In this document: positions 30,354-38,841 of the stretch, piece after piece
Numbering within the stretch: position 1 is the first letter of the stretch
Layout: the number at the start of each line of letters is the position of its first letter
Source of the DNA: Acidobacteriota bacterium
GTDB lineage: Bacteria > Actinomycetota > AC-67
Length of the DNA stretch: 64,000 bases
Assembly: GCA_016208485.1 (NCBI GenBank)
Contig: JACQXY010000023.1
Coordinates: 1 to 64,000 of the forward strand
Reading direction: 5' to 3'
Notes under the pieces: generated by a model
Seen by the model: the letters and a program-made list of their open reading frames with translations, nothing else
What the model was told of the DNA's origin: nothing
Database searches by the model: none
Made by a program: the position numbers and the translations under genes

Positions 30354-30674
30354 TCAAGAGGCCGAGGGCGCCGGGGACGGTGAGGCGGGAGATCCGGTCG
30401 GCGAGGGGGCCCCCTCGACGGGCGGATGCCCGGGAGGGAGCTGCTGCTGGATCTGGTCGTCGGTGAGCGGAGGGGCGATCATCCCGCCCGGAGCCGAGTT
30501 CCCCTGGAACGATCCGGTGTCGACCCCGGCCGGCGGCGGCGCGCTCGTCATGCCCCGGACCAGGAAGCCGGCGCCGAACCCGACCGCCATCAGCAGCACG
30601 GCAGCCCACATCTCGACCTTCCGCTTCAGCCCCCCCATCTCGGGCCGGGCCTCATCGCTCGCATCTGGGCTCAT
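30354..30674 (-). CDS. Small single-TM protein following the decaheme cytochrome
   Basis: 106 aa. One helix at about 22-42 (WAAVLLMAVGFGAGFLV) follows a short charged N-terminus; the C-terminal tail is Pro/Ser/Ala-rich (GSPASPSPAPSAS) and probably extended outside. ATG 30674 has GAGGAGGCACC directly upstream. It starts 18 bp after the decaheme gene stop. No homologue recognised. Likely an assembly or tether component of the respiratory cluster, judged only from location. Confidence 0.65.
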   Translation of the reverse strand: MSPDASDEARPEMGGLKRKVEMWAAVLLMAVGFGAGFLVRGMTSAPPPAGVDTGSFQGNSAPGGMIAPPLTDDQIQQQLPPGHPPVEGAPSPTGSPASPSPAPSAS

Positions 30675-30691
30675 GGTGCCTCCTCGCTTGA

Positions 30692-31543
30692 CTAGGCGCC
30701 GCCCCGGCGGTCCGCCGTGAAGTCCTCGCGTCCGGTTGTATGGCAGCCTGCGCACGTCGAGGGCTGGTGGCACTGGACGCACTTCCCGGTTCCCTCGGCC
30801 TTCACGACCTGCCGGTGGACGCGGATCCATGGCTTGGTCTTGTCCCCGGCGGGGTGATGGCAGCGGTCGCAGAAGTCCCTGCCCTCCAGAGCCGGGCCGC
30901 GCGCGTGGCACCGCGCGCACGTCCTCCCTTCCGATTGGAAGAACGCGGTGACGTGCGGCGCGCTCTGCCAGCCTTGCGGGTGGGGCATCGGGAGCCCGTG
31001 ACAGCTCGCGCACGTGCGCTGCTGATGGCACATGCCGCACTCGAGGGGGTTCTTGCGCGCGGCCTTGCCGTGGGTCCGGAACCAGCGCACGTCGTGCGTG
31101 CGAGGTGTCATCCGCATGTCCCGGGGGTGGCAGGTTTCGCATTTGCCGGAGGCCATCGCCGTCTTGGCGAGGCCGTGACACATGAAGCACCGTTGCATGG
31201 TCGGCTTGTTGATGACCTCCGGCTCATGAGCGTTCGCGGGGTGGCACATCGCGCAGTCGGACACGCCTTTCGCGAAGTGCACCTTGTGGCTGTAGAGGAG
31301 GTTGGTGACCTTGCCGCTCGTGAACACCTTGTCGAGGTCGCGGTGGCACCCGGTGCACCCCGCGAACGCGTCGGTCGCGGGGCTCGACTCCACCGTCGGC
31401 GCGGCCTCGGTCCTCTCGCTCGTCCTCGTTTCCCGATTGGATCTCCAGGCCATGCTCAAGAAGAACGCGGTCGCCCCGATGACGACCGCGGGTACGACCA
31501 CGATCAGAATCCGTGGGATCTTGCGCCTGCCGCCTCGCGTCAC
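30692..31543 (-). CDS. Membrane-anchored decaheme cytochrome c
   Basis: 283 aa. An N-terminal anchor at ~11-30 is followed by ten CxxCH sites (CTGCH, CAMCH, CFMCH, CETCH, CGMCH, CASCH, CARCH, CDRCH, CVQCH, CAGCH), a density of one haem per 25 residues. No CxxCHxM NapC mark is seen. It follows the subunit IV-cytochrome c gene with a 4-bp gap, so it is probably the electron acceptor or exit subunit of the bc-type complex, on the outer face of the membrane. Related proteins with evenly spaced CxxCH and PHP motifs occur in metal-reducing bacteria. Confidence 0.9.
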   Translation of the reverse strand: MTRGGRRKIPRILIVVVPAVVIGATAFFLSMAWRSNRETRTSERTEAAPTVESSPATDAFAGCTGCHRDLDKVFTSGKVTNLLYSHKVHFAKGVSDCAMCHPANAHEPEVINKPTMQRCFMCHGLAKTAMASGKCETCHPRDMRMTPRTHDVRWFRTHGKAARKNPLECGMCHQQRTCASCHGLPMPHPQGWQSAPHVTAFFQSEGRTCARCHARGPALEGRDFCDRCHHPAGDKTKPWIRVHRQVVKAEGTGKCVQCHQPSTCAGCHTTGREDFTADRRGGA

Positions 31544-31547
31544 GTGC

Positions 31548-32285
31548 TCACCTCAGGATAAGGAGATATTCGATGAGGGACCGGATCTCCTCCGGCGCCA
31601 GCTCGTACGTCGGCATGGAGCTGCCCGGGGCCTGTGCGAGCCCCGCGAAGTGAAGCAGGACCCGCTGCTGCGCGCCGGGCTTGGAGCCGAAGTGGGTCAG
31701 GTCGGGCGCCCTGGTCCCTCCCTTCCCTCCGATCGCATGGCAGGTCGCGCAGCCCATCTTGCCGTACAAGGTCTGGCCCACGGCCTGAGAGGGCGTGAGG
31801 ACCGGACCTTGCTGCGTCATCGGAGCACGGGAGCCCGCGGCCATGATCGTGAGGGAGCCGAGCGCGAGGATCAGCGCGCCGGCGGTCACCCGCGGCCACA
31901 GCCGCACCGGCCGCGTCCCGGGAAGCAGGGACATGGTGCGCGACACCTTGCGGTCGAGGAACGGCAGCGAGACGAGCAGGCCGATCCCGACGACTGGGAT
32001 CCCGAACGTCCCCAGGACCTCCATCTCTCCCTTGAAGAACTTGAGGAGGTAGAAGAACCAGAGGAAGTACCACTCGGGGCGGGGGACGAATCCCGATGAG
32101 TTGGGGTCGGCGACCGGGTCGAGGGACGGCTTGGTTATGGAGGCGAGCACCAAGAGGACGCCCAGGAAGACGAACGCCGTGGCCGCCTCCCGGATCGCGA
32201 AGTCGGGGAAGAAATTCATCCCCGAGATCGCGTGCTCGTCGATCTCGGGTTCCTGCTCGTTTTCGGGGCGGTTTCGTAGGGACAT
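31548..32285 (-). CDS. Cytochrome b/b6 C-terminal domain (subunit IV-like) fused to a cytochrome c domain
   Basis: 245 aa. The N-terminal half has three membrane helices and the Qo-site PEWY motif (about 70-73, in RPEWYFLWFF), as in subunit IV/PetD. After a fourth helix comes a monohaem c domain with CATCH at 179-183 and a probable Met ligand in SSMPTYE. Such subunit IV-cytochrome c fusions substitute for a separate cytochrome c1/f. ATG 32285 has AGGTGG upstream; a GTG at 32294 directly after the previous stop is the alternative. Acts with the Rieske and cytochrome b genes just upstream. Confidence 0.9.
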   Translation of the reverse strand: MSLRNRPENEQEPEIDEHAISGMNFFPDFAIREAATAFVFLGVLLVLASITKPSLDPVADPNSSGFVPRPEWYFLWFFYLLKFFKGEMEVLGTFGIPVVGIGLLVSLPFLDRKVSRTMSLLPGTRPVRLWPRVTAGALILALGSLTIMAAGSRAPMTQQGPVLTPSQAVGQTLYGKMGCATCHAIGGKGGTRAPDLTHFGSKPGAQQRVLLHFAGLAQAPGSSMPTYELAPEEIRSLIEYLLILR

Positions 32286-32294
32286 GGCGGCCAC

Positions 32295-32945
32295 CTATAG
32301 GGGTCTGGCGATCCCTTGCTTCCTCACCATGGAGAAGTGGAAGAGCAATCCACCCACCAGGACGAGGGGGAGCGCGAACACGTGGAGGGCGTAGAACCGG
32401 AGGAGCGTGAGAGCGCCCAGGGTCGGTCCTCCGCGAAGGAAGCCCGCGAGGAACGATCCGAGGATCGGGGTCGAGGCGGCGATGTTGATCCCTACGTTCG
32501 TGGCCCAGTAGGCCTTCTGGTCCCACGGGAGAAGGTAGCCGGTGAATGCGAAGACGAGGGTTGTGAGCAGCAGCACCACTCCCACCACCCAGTTCATCTC
32601 CCGGGGTTTGCGGTATGCCCCGTGCACGAGGACGCGGAGCATGTGGAGGAAGACCAGCACGACCATCGTGTAGGCGCTCCAGCGGTGGAGGTTGCGGATG
32701 ATGGTCCCGAACGGGACCGTCTGCTGGAACCACTGCACGCTGTCGTGCGCGTGGTCGGGCGTCGGGACGTAGAAGAACGCCATGAGCACCCCGGTCACAA
32801 CCAGAATGAGGAACGTGAAGAACGTGAGACCGCCGAAGCAGTGGAGCCAGGTCACGTACTTCGGTACGGGGTGGTCGAGCACGCGTGCCGCGACCGGGCG
32901 CAGGCCTAGCCGCTCCTCGATCCATTCGGTGCTTCGCGCGAACAT
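32295..32945 (-). CDS. Cytochrome b, b6-type N-terminal half with extra haem Cys
   Basis: 216 aa, four helices, the length of cytochrome b6. Four haem His are at 87, 101, 188 and 203. The second pair is spaced as in b6 (15 apart) rather than mitochondrial-type b (14). Cys36 in WLHCFGG aligns with the b6 Cys that holds haem c(n) covalently near the Qi site. Other b6 marks are GYLLPWDQ and the terminal RKQGI. It oxidises quinol with the Rieske protein. It lies 10 bp after the Rieske stop; the next gene begins at or just after its stop. Confidence 0.93.
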   Translation of the reverse strand: MFARSTEWIEERLGLRPVAARVLDHPVPKYVTWLHCFGGLTFFTFLILVVTGVLMAFFYVPTPDHAHDSVQWFQQTVPFGTIIRNLHRWSAYTMVVLVFLHMLRVLVHGAYRKPREMNWVVGVVLLLTTLVFAFTGYLLPWDQKAYWATNVGINIAASTPILGSFLAGFLRGGPTLGALTLLRFYALHVFALPLVLVGGLLFHFSMVRKQGIARPL

Positions 32946-32955
32946 CTGTGCCCCC

Positions 32956-33627
32956 CTAGGACGTGACCCGTCTCAGGCTGTCGTCCACCTTGAACAGCTT
33001 CCCGGCGTACAGGACCCCCTTCTCGACCTTGAACTCGTAGCGGTCGAGGGGACGCGGCGGCGGGCCGGCGAGGACGCGGCCCTCGGAGTCGAAGACGCCG
33101 TCGTGGCACGGGGAGTAGAACTTCTTGGTCTTCTGGTCCCAGTTGACCGGGCACCCGAGATGGGTGCACCGGACGTCGAAGATCGTGAACTGCCCCTTGC
33201 CGTGATTCACGACGAACACCGGCATGTTCTGCGGCGCGGCCTCGAGGTAGGCGTCCTGCACGAGCGCGGTGAAGTGCGTGAGGATCGGCTTGTCGACGGC
33301 CGAGAGGTCCGCCTGGTTCGGACCCGGGTTGTCGAGTCTCGCGACCGGACTCCAGTCCCCCTTGCTCTTCTGGAACGCCGGCCAGATCAGCGCCGTCGCG
33401 ACCGGGGCCCCGACCGCGCTCACGATGGCCGCGGTGATCCAGGCGAGCGTCCCCGAAAGGAAGGTCCGGCGGCTGATCGACTCGGTGACCAGCCGAAGCC
33501 CCGGTCGCCCACCGCGCGCCCCGTCCCCCTTGTCCCCGGCGGCCCGGTGCGCCCGGCGGGGGACCTGGAGGCCGGGGAGGGTGGGCTGGTACGCCCCCCG
33601 GCGGAGAAGTTTCCCTAGGAATCGCAT
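32956..33627 (-). CDS. Rieske iron-sulfur protein with an atypical second cluster box
   Basis: 223 aa. A TAT-like SRRTFLSG (52-59) precedes a membrane helix at ~60-82; the C-terminal Rieske fold has box I CTHLGC at 154-159. Box II reads SPCHDG at 172-177, where the usual CPCHG would put a cluster ligand Cys at residue 172. Here that residue is Ser, encoded TCC, one base from TGC. The remaining ligands Cys154, His156 and His175 and both disulfide Cys are present. It should pass electrons from quinol to the cytochrome c domain of the neighbour, but cluster ligation is uncertain. A 45-residue charged N-terminal tail is unusual. Confidence 0.85.
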   Translation of the reverse strand: MRFLGKLLRRGAYQPTLPGLQVPRRAHRAAGDKGDGARGGRPGLRLVTESISRRTFLSGTLAWITAAIVSAVGAPVATALIWPAFQKSKGDWSPVARLDNPGPNQADLSAVDKPILTHFTALVQDAYLEAAPQNMPVFVVNHGKGQFTIFDVRCTHLGCPVNWDQKTKKFYSPCHDGVFDSEGRVLAGPPPRPLDRYEFKVEKGVLYAGKLFKVDDSLRRVTS

Positions 33628-33650
33628 GTCCCGCTCTCCTTGGCTCGCAT

Positions 33651-34337
33651 CTATCCTCCCGGGCTTCCCGTGGCCGCATCAGGGGGCATCCTCGTCGGCG
33701 TCCCGCGCCCGGTATGGCAGAGGGTGCACCTGAGCGGCGCGATCTTGTCGTTGTGGCACTTCATGCAGGCGGCCATGGTGGGGTGGGTCCGGGAGCCGGG
33801 CGGGACGGCCGACCCATGTGCGACCGTGGAGTGGCAGGTCATGCACTTGCCCCCCGCCTCCACGATGTGCTTGTGGCTGACCGTCACGTTGGAGACGTCC
33901 CTCGCTTGGATGTTCTTCTCCAGGATGCTCTTGTGACACCGAAGGCAGGAGATGTTGGCGACCGAGGCGTTGAAGGAGTAGTCCTCGTAGTTGCCGCGCA
34001 GATAGTTCGCGACGACCTGGAGCCCGGCGATCTTTCCCCCGACGAACCCGAACAGCCCAGGCGTCGTGTGGCAGCGCTCGCAGTTCACGCCGCGGTGCGG
34101 GGAGGACTCCCAGCTCTTCACGAACGCCTTCATCGGGTGGCAGTTCCCGCAGAAGCTCGGCTGCGAGGTCCACCAGAACGAGAAGCCGGTGAAGGCAAGG
34201 AGCGCGACCGTGGTCGCGCCGGAGAGGATCAACGCGGTCGTGAGGAGGCGCCGCCCGCCGATCGGCGCGAGCGCGCGCCGGACGGCCCTCACCGTGTGCA
34301 GGATCCCCGATTCCTTCCGTTCCTCTTCCGTTCCCAT
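33651..34337 (-). CDS. NapC/NrfH-like hexaheme quinol dehydrogenase
   Basis: 228 aa. One membrane helix (~32-55) is followed by CGNCHPM, the CxxCHxM motif of the NapC/NrfH first haem, then CERCH, CLRCH, CMTCH, CMKCH and CTLCH, six haems in all rather than the usual four. These proteins oxidise membrane quinol and hand electrons to outer-facing cytochromes. ATG 34337 has GGAG upstream; the longer frame to 34400 overlaps the preceding gene. It stands first among the respiratory genes after the ccm block. Two quinol exits (this and the b6/Rieske complex) in one operon suggest branched or condition-dependent flow. Confidence 0.9.
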   Translation of the reverse strand: MGTEEERKESGILHTVRAVRRALAPIGGRRLLTTALILSGATTVALLAFTGFSFWWTSQPSFCGNCHPMKAFVKSWESSPHRGVNCERCHTTPGLFGFVGGKIAGLQVVANYLRGNYEDYSFNASVANISCLRCHKSILEKNIQARDVSNVTVSHKHIVEAGGKCMTCHSTVAHGSAVPPGSRTHPTMAACMKCHNDKIAPLRCTLCHTGRGTPTRMPPDAATGSPGG

Positions 34338-34377
34338 CTTCACGTCTCCGTTTTCGATTCGGTCGCTTCGTGTCGCC

Positions 34378-35670
34378 CTACTGCCGGGGAGGGTCTCCAC
34401 GGCCGGCGTCCTGCCCCCGGAGCACCTCGAGGAGCTTCCCCTTGCGCAGCTCGCGGATTCGCCGGTACGTGTCCTCGCGCAGGACCCCGCGCTCGAAGGC
34501 GAGATCCAGAGCGGCGACCTCCTCGATCAGCAACTCCGCTTCCTCGGGGGGCGACGAGTCCGGGGGCGGGCCGTCCGAGGATACCCGTTGCGTGGCCGCG
34601 GTGGGCGCCGGCGCGGCCGCGGAGGCGGGCGCCGGCCGCGGCGCCGGCGGCTCCACGGGTGCCCGAGCGCGCGCGGCCGGCCGCGAGCGGCGCGCGATCC
34701 GGATCCTCAAGATCACGAAAGCCGCCCCGGCGGCCGCCGCAACCCCGAAGAGCGCCAGCGCGAGAGGGGGGGGTTCGCGGGATTCGAGGCCGCCGATCGT
34801 CGCTTCGAGGTGCTGGCCGGGAGTCAAGTTCGACGCGGAGTAGACCGTGTAGGAGAGGCCCCGGTCCTGGGCCTGCCCGGCGGGCTGGAGGGAGCTGGAG
34901 GCCAGGCTGACGCCGGGGGGGACCAGAACGCTGATCCGGTCGGTCGGGAACGCAACCGGCAGGTCCAGCCGGGCGAGGGAGGGGGTCGAGTACCGCACCG
35001 TTCCGCTCGAGCTGCCGGGAGGGAGCGCCGCGGTGTGGACCAGGGTGTCTTGCCGCACGATCGCACAGCACTGCATGAAGCGCCCGAGGTACTGAAGTTC
35101 CCGAGCGCCGGCCGCGAGAGGCAGCCTGAGAACCGCCCGCTTGCCCTTCTCGACGAGGTCGGCCCCGACGAAGGTGGTCTTGGCGGAGTTCTTCAGCACC
35201 AGGTCGTGCTGGACGGCGACCCCTCGCTCGCGGTCGAGCCACACCGTCCAGTCGGTGACGCGGATGCTCCCTGGGGATCGCGTGGCCTCGTACACGGTGA
35301 CGTCGACGGTCTTGCGCTGGCCTGAGGCGAGACGAACGGGCGTGGCGTGGTAGTCGGCGTCCTGGAAGCTCACGGCGAGCCCGTACGTCCAGTCGGGCCC
35401 TGTCTCCAGTCGCTCGAAGGCGAACCTCCCGTCGCGGCCGGTCCGGGAGACCGGGCTGGCCCCGGCGGCGACGCTTCCTCGGGTCATCGTGAGGGTGACG
35501 GAAACGCCTTCCACCACGCCGCCGCGCGTCCCGTTCAGCACTCGGCCCACGATGGAGCCTTGTGCCGTCGCGGCGAGCCCTCGGGCCGAGGGCAATGCGA
35601 GCGCGGCCATGGCTGCCAGGGCCATCGCCGGGACCCGCGCGCGGAAGCTCCGTCCGCCGGTCGCCCTCAC
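34378..35670 (-). CDS. Membrane-anchored protein with carboxypeptidase-regulatory domain
   Basis: 430 aa. Signal peptide (~10-32), then a carboxypeptidase-regulatory-like beta domain (GSIVGRVLNGTRGGVVEGV), a second beta-rich domain at ~125-270, a membrane helix at ~285-305 and a Pro/Ala-rich cytoplasmic tail. The tail ends in a helix (LDLAFERGVLREDTYRRI) that resembles SHOCT/CcmI-like short helical motifs. GTG 35670 overlaps the previous stop. Adjacent Cys in MQCCAIV are odd. Located between the ccm genes and the NapC-like gene, it may aid assembly, but no function is known to me. Confidence 0.7.
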   Translation of the reverse strand: MRATGGRSFRARVPAMALAAMAALALPSARGLAATAQGSIVGRVLNGTRGGVVEGVSVTLTMTRGSVAAGASPVSRTGRDGRFAFERLETGPDWTYGLAVSFQDADYHATPVRLASGQRKTVDVTVYEATRSPGSIRVTDWTVWLDRERGVAVQHDLVLKNSAKTTFVGADLVEKGKRAVLRLPLAAGARELQYLGRFMQCCAIVRQDTLVHTAALPPGSSSGTVRYSTPSLARLDLPVAFPTDRISVLVPPGVSLASSSLQPAGQAQDRGLSYTVYSASNLTPGQHLEATIGGLESREPPPLALALFGVAAAAGAAFVILRIRIARRSRPAARARAPVEPPAPRPAPASAAAPAPTAATQRVSSDGPPPDSSPPEEAELLIEEVAALDLAFERGVLREDTYRRIRELRKGKLLEVLRGQDAGRGDPPRQ

Positions 35671-36203
35671 CACGCCGTACCCCCCGTTCGACCGGGCTCG
35701 GCCGCGCGCACGCCCGCGCCGCACTTGCGGCAGAACAGGTCGTCGCCCGCGACCTCGGCTCCGCATCCCGGGCAGGCCCGGATCTCGAGCGATGCCCTGC
35801 GGGAGGCGATCATCCGCTCGATCTCGTGGTCGGTCGGGAGCGCCGGATGGCCGGGTCCGCCTCGCGAAACGACCGGAGAGGCGTTCGCCGGGGCCGGCTG
35901 GGCGATCGCTGCGGTCTCGACCGGCCCGGCGAACGCCGGGACCGGCCGGTCGATCGCTTGCGCGAGGGCGGCGGCCTCTGCCACATAGCGTGCGCGCAAC
36001 ATCCGGTAGTCGTCGTCGGAGAGCTTGCCGGTCGCGAAGTCCATGTCGATGTCGCGGATCTCCTCGAGCATCGCCTCCTTGCGCGAGCGGAGGGTGGGGG
36101 ATTCCTCCACCACCACCGAGCGGGGCGGCGCGAGGAACGCGCGCATGAGCAACAGGGCTACCACCGCCAGGAGCAGGAACGAAAGGACCGCCGAGACGCC
36201 CAC
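35667..36203 (-). CDS. CcmI-like protein with C-terminal zinc ribbon
   Basis: 178 aa. An N-terminal helix (~3-22) is followed by a CcmI-type coiled segment (DIDMDFATGKLSDDDYRML), then a linker and a zinc-ribbon pair CPGCGAEV and FCRKCG. CcmI presents apocytochrome c to the haem ligase; only its first helix and coiled-coil are present here, without the TPR domain. The zinc ribbon is an unusual addition. GTG 36203 lies directly after the ccmH stop. Confidence 0.75.
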   Translation of the reverse strand: MGVSAVLSFLLLAVVALLLMRAFLAPPRSVVVEESPTLRSRKEAMLEEIRDIDMDFATGKLSDDDYRMLRARYVAEAAALAQAIDRPVPAFAGPVETAAIAQPAPANASPVVSRGGPGHPALPTDHEIERMIASRRASLEIRACPGCGAEVAGDDLFCRKCGAGVRAAEPGRTGGTAW

Positions 36204-36204
36204 C

Positions 36205-36759
36205 TCACAACCCCTTCCGGATCTCTTCTTCGATCTCCGCGACGTACGCGGCGTCGACCGGCGGCGGCGCCTCGACCGGGGCGACTCGCGGGCGCCAGCG
36301 CCGCAGCGCGACGCCGACCATGAGCGCTCCGCCGGCGAGGCCGGCGAAGGGTAGCACCCACGCCGTCAGGTTGAAGCCCTTCTTCGTCGGAGAGGCGAGG
36401 ACGCGTTCTCCGTAGTCGGCGACGAACGATGCCAGGATGGCCTTCTTGTCGAGCCCCTTGTCCAGCAGATCGGCAGCCACCGCCTGCATCTTGGCGGCGA
36501 CCTCGCAGGTCATCGCCGCGCGGCACGCGGCCACGGTGAGGTTGCAGCCGCACGTGCACATGAGCCCCTTGGTCACGTCCTCGAGGCTGCCGTGAACCTG
36601 CGGGCCGTGCGTTGGGGTCATCTCCACGTCCGAATGGGCGGTGCCCGGAAACGCCATCAGCAGGGCCGGCACCAGCGCGGCGGCGGCCAGCGTCAGGGCC
36701 ACGGCCGACGCCGCGCGCCCGAGCCACTCAGGCCGGGACCCGCTCGCGCGCCGCCGCAT
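36205..36759 (-). CDS. ccmH: Cytochrome c maturation protein CcmH
   Basis: 184 aa. Signal/anchor at ~15-40, then a thiol-reductase domain with LMCTCGC at 66-72 plus Cys79, a variant of the CcmH LRCxxC site seen in non-proteobacterial homologues, and a C-terminal helix at ~128-148. It reduces apocytochrome c thiols before haem attachment, outside the membrane. ATG 36759 has the strong site AAGGAGGTGGCGG and overlaps ccmF by 32 bp. Confidence 0.88.
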   Translation of the reverse strand: MRRRASGSRPEWLGRAASAVALTLAAAALVPALLMAFPGTAHSDVEMTPTHGPQVHGSLEDVTKGLMCTCGCNLTVAACRAAMTCEVAAKMQAVAADLLDKGLDKKAILASFVADYGERVLASPTKKGFNLTAWVLPFAGLAGGALMVGVALRRWRPRVAPVEAPPPVDAAYVAEIEEEIRKGL

Positions 36760-38725
36760 CCGCCACCTCCTTCCCGGACGACTTCCGCTCCGGCCAAGCG
36801 ACCAGCAGGCCGCCGGCCATCATGATCACGCCGCCGAACCAGATCCAGAACACCGCCGGGTTCACGAGGAACGCGAACGACGCGACCCGCTTCGCCGGGT
36901 CGGCCGATTCCAGGATCACGTACAGGTCCTCCACGGGCGTTGAGCGGATCCCGACCTCGGTCGTCGGCTGCTCCTGGTTCTCGTAGGAGTTTCGCTCCGC
37001 GCGCATGCTCCCGAGGCTCGCCCCGCTGGAGGCGCGCCGGAGCGACATCTCGGCGATGGTCGATAGCCTCGTCGCCGACGCCGCCGTCCGGAGGTCGCGC
37101 AGCTCAAGGACGTACCCGCCCACTCGCGCCTTCTCGCCGACCTTGAGCGAGGCCCTGGTCTCCTGCTTGTAAGCCGTGTGGAGGGCCACTCCCACCAGGA
37201 GGACCACGACGCCGAGGTGGATGATGTAGCCGCCGTAACGGCGCGGGTTCCTCGTCGTGAGCCTGGTGACCGCGGTGCCCCAGCCCTCTCCCCGGATCCG
37301 CCGGCGCGCGCGCGCCCCTCGGTAGAACTCGCTCACGATCGTGGCCGCGACGAACGCCGAAAGGGTGAGGACGAGCAGCGGCCCGCGGCGGCTCGTGGGG
37401 GAGATCGCGGCGAGCGCGGCCAGGGTGGCAAGCGCGACGCCGAGCGGGAAGACGAAGTTCCGCCGGAGGTTCCGACCCGATGCTTTCCTCCACGCGAGCA
37501 GCGGGCAGAACCCGATCAAGCCGAGGAGAGCCACCCCCATAGGGCCGACCACGGCCTCGAAGAACGGCGGACCGACCGAGACCTTCACGCCGCGCACCGC
37601 CTCGGCGAGGAGCGGGAAGACGGTTCCCCAGAAGATCGCGAAGGCGATCGCCACGAGCAGCAGGTTGTTGAGCAGGAACGAGGCCTCCCGGGACACCACC
37701 GACTCCATGACGCCCTTGCTCCGCAGCTCGGGCAAGCGGTAGGCGATCAGCCACCCGCTGAGCAGTCCGAGCACCGCGATCGCGGCGATCAAGTACGGCC
37801 CGATGCTCGACTGGGCGAACGCGTGCACCGAGGAGACGACCCCGGATCTGGTGAGGAACGTGCCGAACAGGGCGAGGATGAAGGTGGCGACAGCGAGGAA
37901 CACGTTCCAGACCCGGAGCATCCCCTTCTTCTCCTGGATCATCACCGAGTGCAGGTATGCGGTCCCGGTGAGCCAGGGCATCAGGCTCGCGTTCTCGACC
38001 GGGTCCCATCCCCAGTAGCCGCCCCAGCCGAGCTCCACGTAGGCCCAGCGCATGCCGAAGATGATCCCGGCGGCGAGGAAGAGCCACGCCCACAGCGTCC
38101 ACTTCCGCACCGTCCTCACCCAGACGTCGCCGAGATTCCCGGTCGCGAGCGCGGCGATGCAGAACGCGAATGGGATCGTGAACCCCACGTATCCCATGTA
38201 GAGGGCGATGGGGTGGAACCACTGGCCGTAGTTCTGCAGGAGCGGGTTCAGCCCTTGCCCGTCGGCCGGTACGACGGCGAGGCGGTCGAATGGGTTGCTC
38301 ATGATCACGAGCAGCAGGGCGAAGAGCGCGATCGTCCCGCCGAGGGTCGGCACCACGTAGGCCATGAGGTCCCGGTTCCGCGCGCGGTTCTGGTGCACGA
38401 CCGCGACCGAGTAGAGCGAGAGCACCCACGCCCAGAGCAGGAGCGACCCGGGCTGGCCGGCCCAGAACGCGCCGAGGGTGTAGAAGACCGAGAGGCCGCG
38501 GCTCGAGTAGTTCGCGACGTAGGCGACGGAAAAGTCCCGGGTGAGGAACGCTCGGAACAGGATCACCGCCGCGATGGTCAGGGTGATGGCCGCCGCGCGG
38601 ACGGCGTCCTCGGCGCTCCGTATGGCGTCTTCGCGCCGGGTCCGCGCGCCGTAGAGACCCGCGGCGGCCGCCCACACGGCCGAGCCGAGCGCGAGGAGGA
38701 TCGCGAACCGGCCGAGCTCGATCAC
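36728..38725 (-). CDS. ccmF: Cytochrome c haem ligase CcmF
   Basis: 665 aa, standard length, about 14-15 helices. The WWD haem-handling motif is present (WGGYWGWDPVENASLMPW at about 233-250), and AGQPGSLLLWAW near 90 is typical. CcmF takes haem from holo-CcmE and attaches it to CxxCH on the outer face. The GTG start overlaps the ccmD stop. With 76 haem sites in the window, this gene set is essential to the island. Confidence 0.95.
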   Translation of the reverse strand: MIELGRFAILLALGSAVWAAAAGLYGARTRREDAIRSAEDAVRAAAITLTIAAVILFRAFLTRDFSVAYVANYSSRGLSVFYTLGAFWAGQPGSLLLWAWVLSLYSVAVVHQNRARNRDLMAYVVPTLGGTIALFALLLVIMSNPFDRLAVVPADGQGLNPLLQNYGQWFHPIALYMGYVGFTIPFAFCIAALATGNLGDVWVRTVRKWTLWAWLFLAAGIIFGMRWAYVELGWGGYWGWDPVENASLMPWLTGTAYLHSVMIQEKKGMLRVWNVFLAVATFILALFGTFLTRSGVVSSVHAFAQSSIGPYLIAAIAVLGLLSGWLIAYRLPELRSKGVMESVVSREASFLLNNLLLVAIAFAIFWGTVFPLLAEAVRGVKVSVGPPFFEAVVGPMGVALLGLIGFCPLLAWRKASGRNLRRNFVFPLGVALATLAALAAISPTSRRGPLLVLTLSAFVAATIVSEFYRGARARRRIRGEGWGTAVTRLTTRNPRRYGGYIIHLGVVVLLVGVALHTAYKQETRASLKVGEKARVGGYVLELRDLRTAASATRLSTIAEMSLRRASSGASLGSMRAERNSYENQEQPTTEVGIRSTPVEDLYVILESADPAKRVASFAFLVNPAVFWIWFGGVIMMAGGLLVAWPERKSSGKEVADAAARERVPA

Positions 38726-38841
38726 GGGCGGTCCCCTTCCCCGCGCGCCTCGCGCCTTCGCTTGAGCAGGATGAGGAGATAGCCCCCGTAGAGGGCGGCG
38801 CTCGCGAGGTAGGCGGCGATCACGTATCCCCAGCTCTTCAT
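38722..38841 (-). CDS. ccmD: CcmD-like small membrane protein
   Basis: 39 aa. One helix (~4-26: YVIAAYLASAALYGGYLLILL) followed by a basic tail, the size and topology of CcmD, which releases holo-CcmE from the ABC complex. It sits exactly between ccmC and ccmF, overlapping ccmC by 1 bp and ccmF by 4 bp. The longer frame to 39213 is a shadow of ccmC. Confidence 0.85.
   Translation of the reverse strand: MKSWGYVIAAYLASAALYGGYLLILLKRRREARGEGDRP

Noticed and set aside
30283-30402. Possible very small membrane peptide between the 30354 gene and the 29942 gene
   Set aside because: The hydrophobic frame PGALGLLIGAVGTAAG overlaps the end of a real gene and has no ATG or GTG start at a sensible place.
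37178-38782. 534-codon open frame opposite ccmF
   Set aside because: Charged low-complexity shadow of a real membrane protein gene; no start site or domain.
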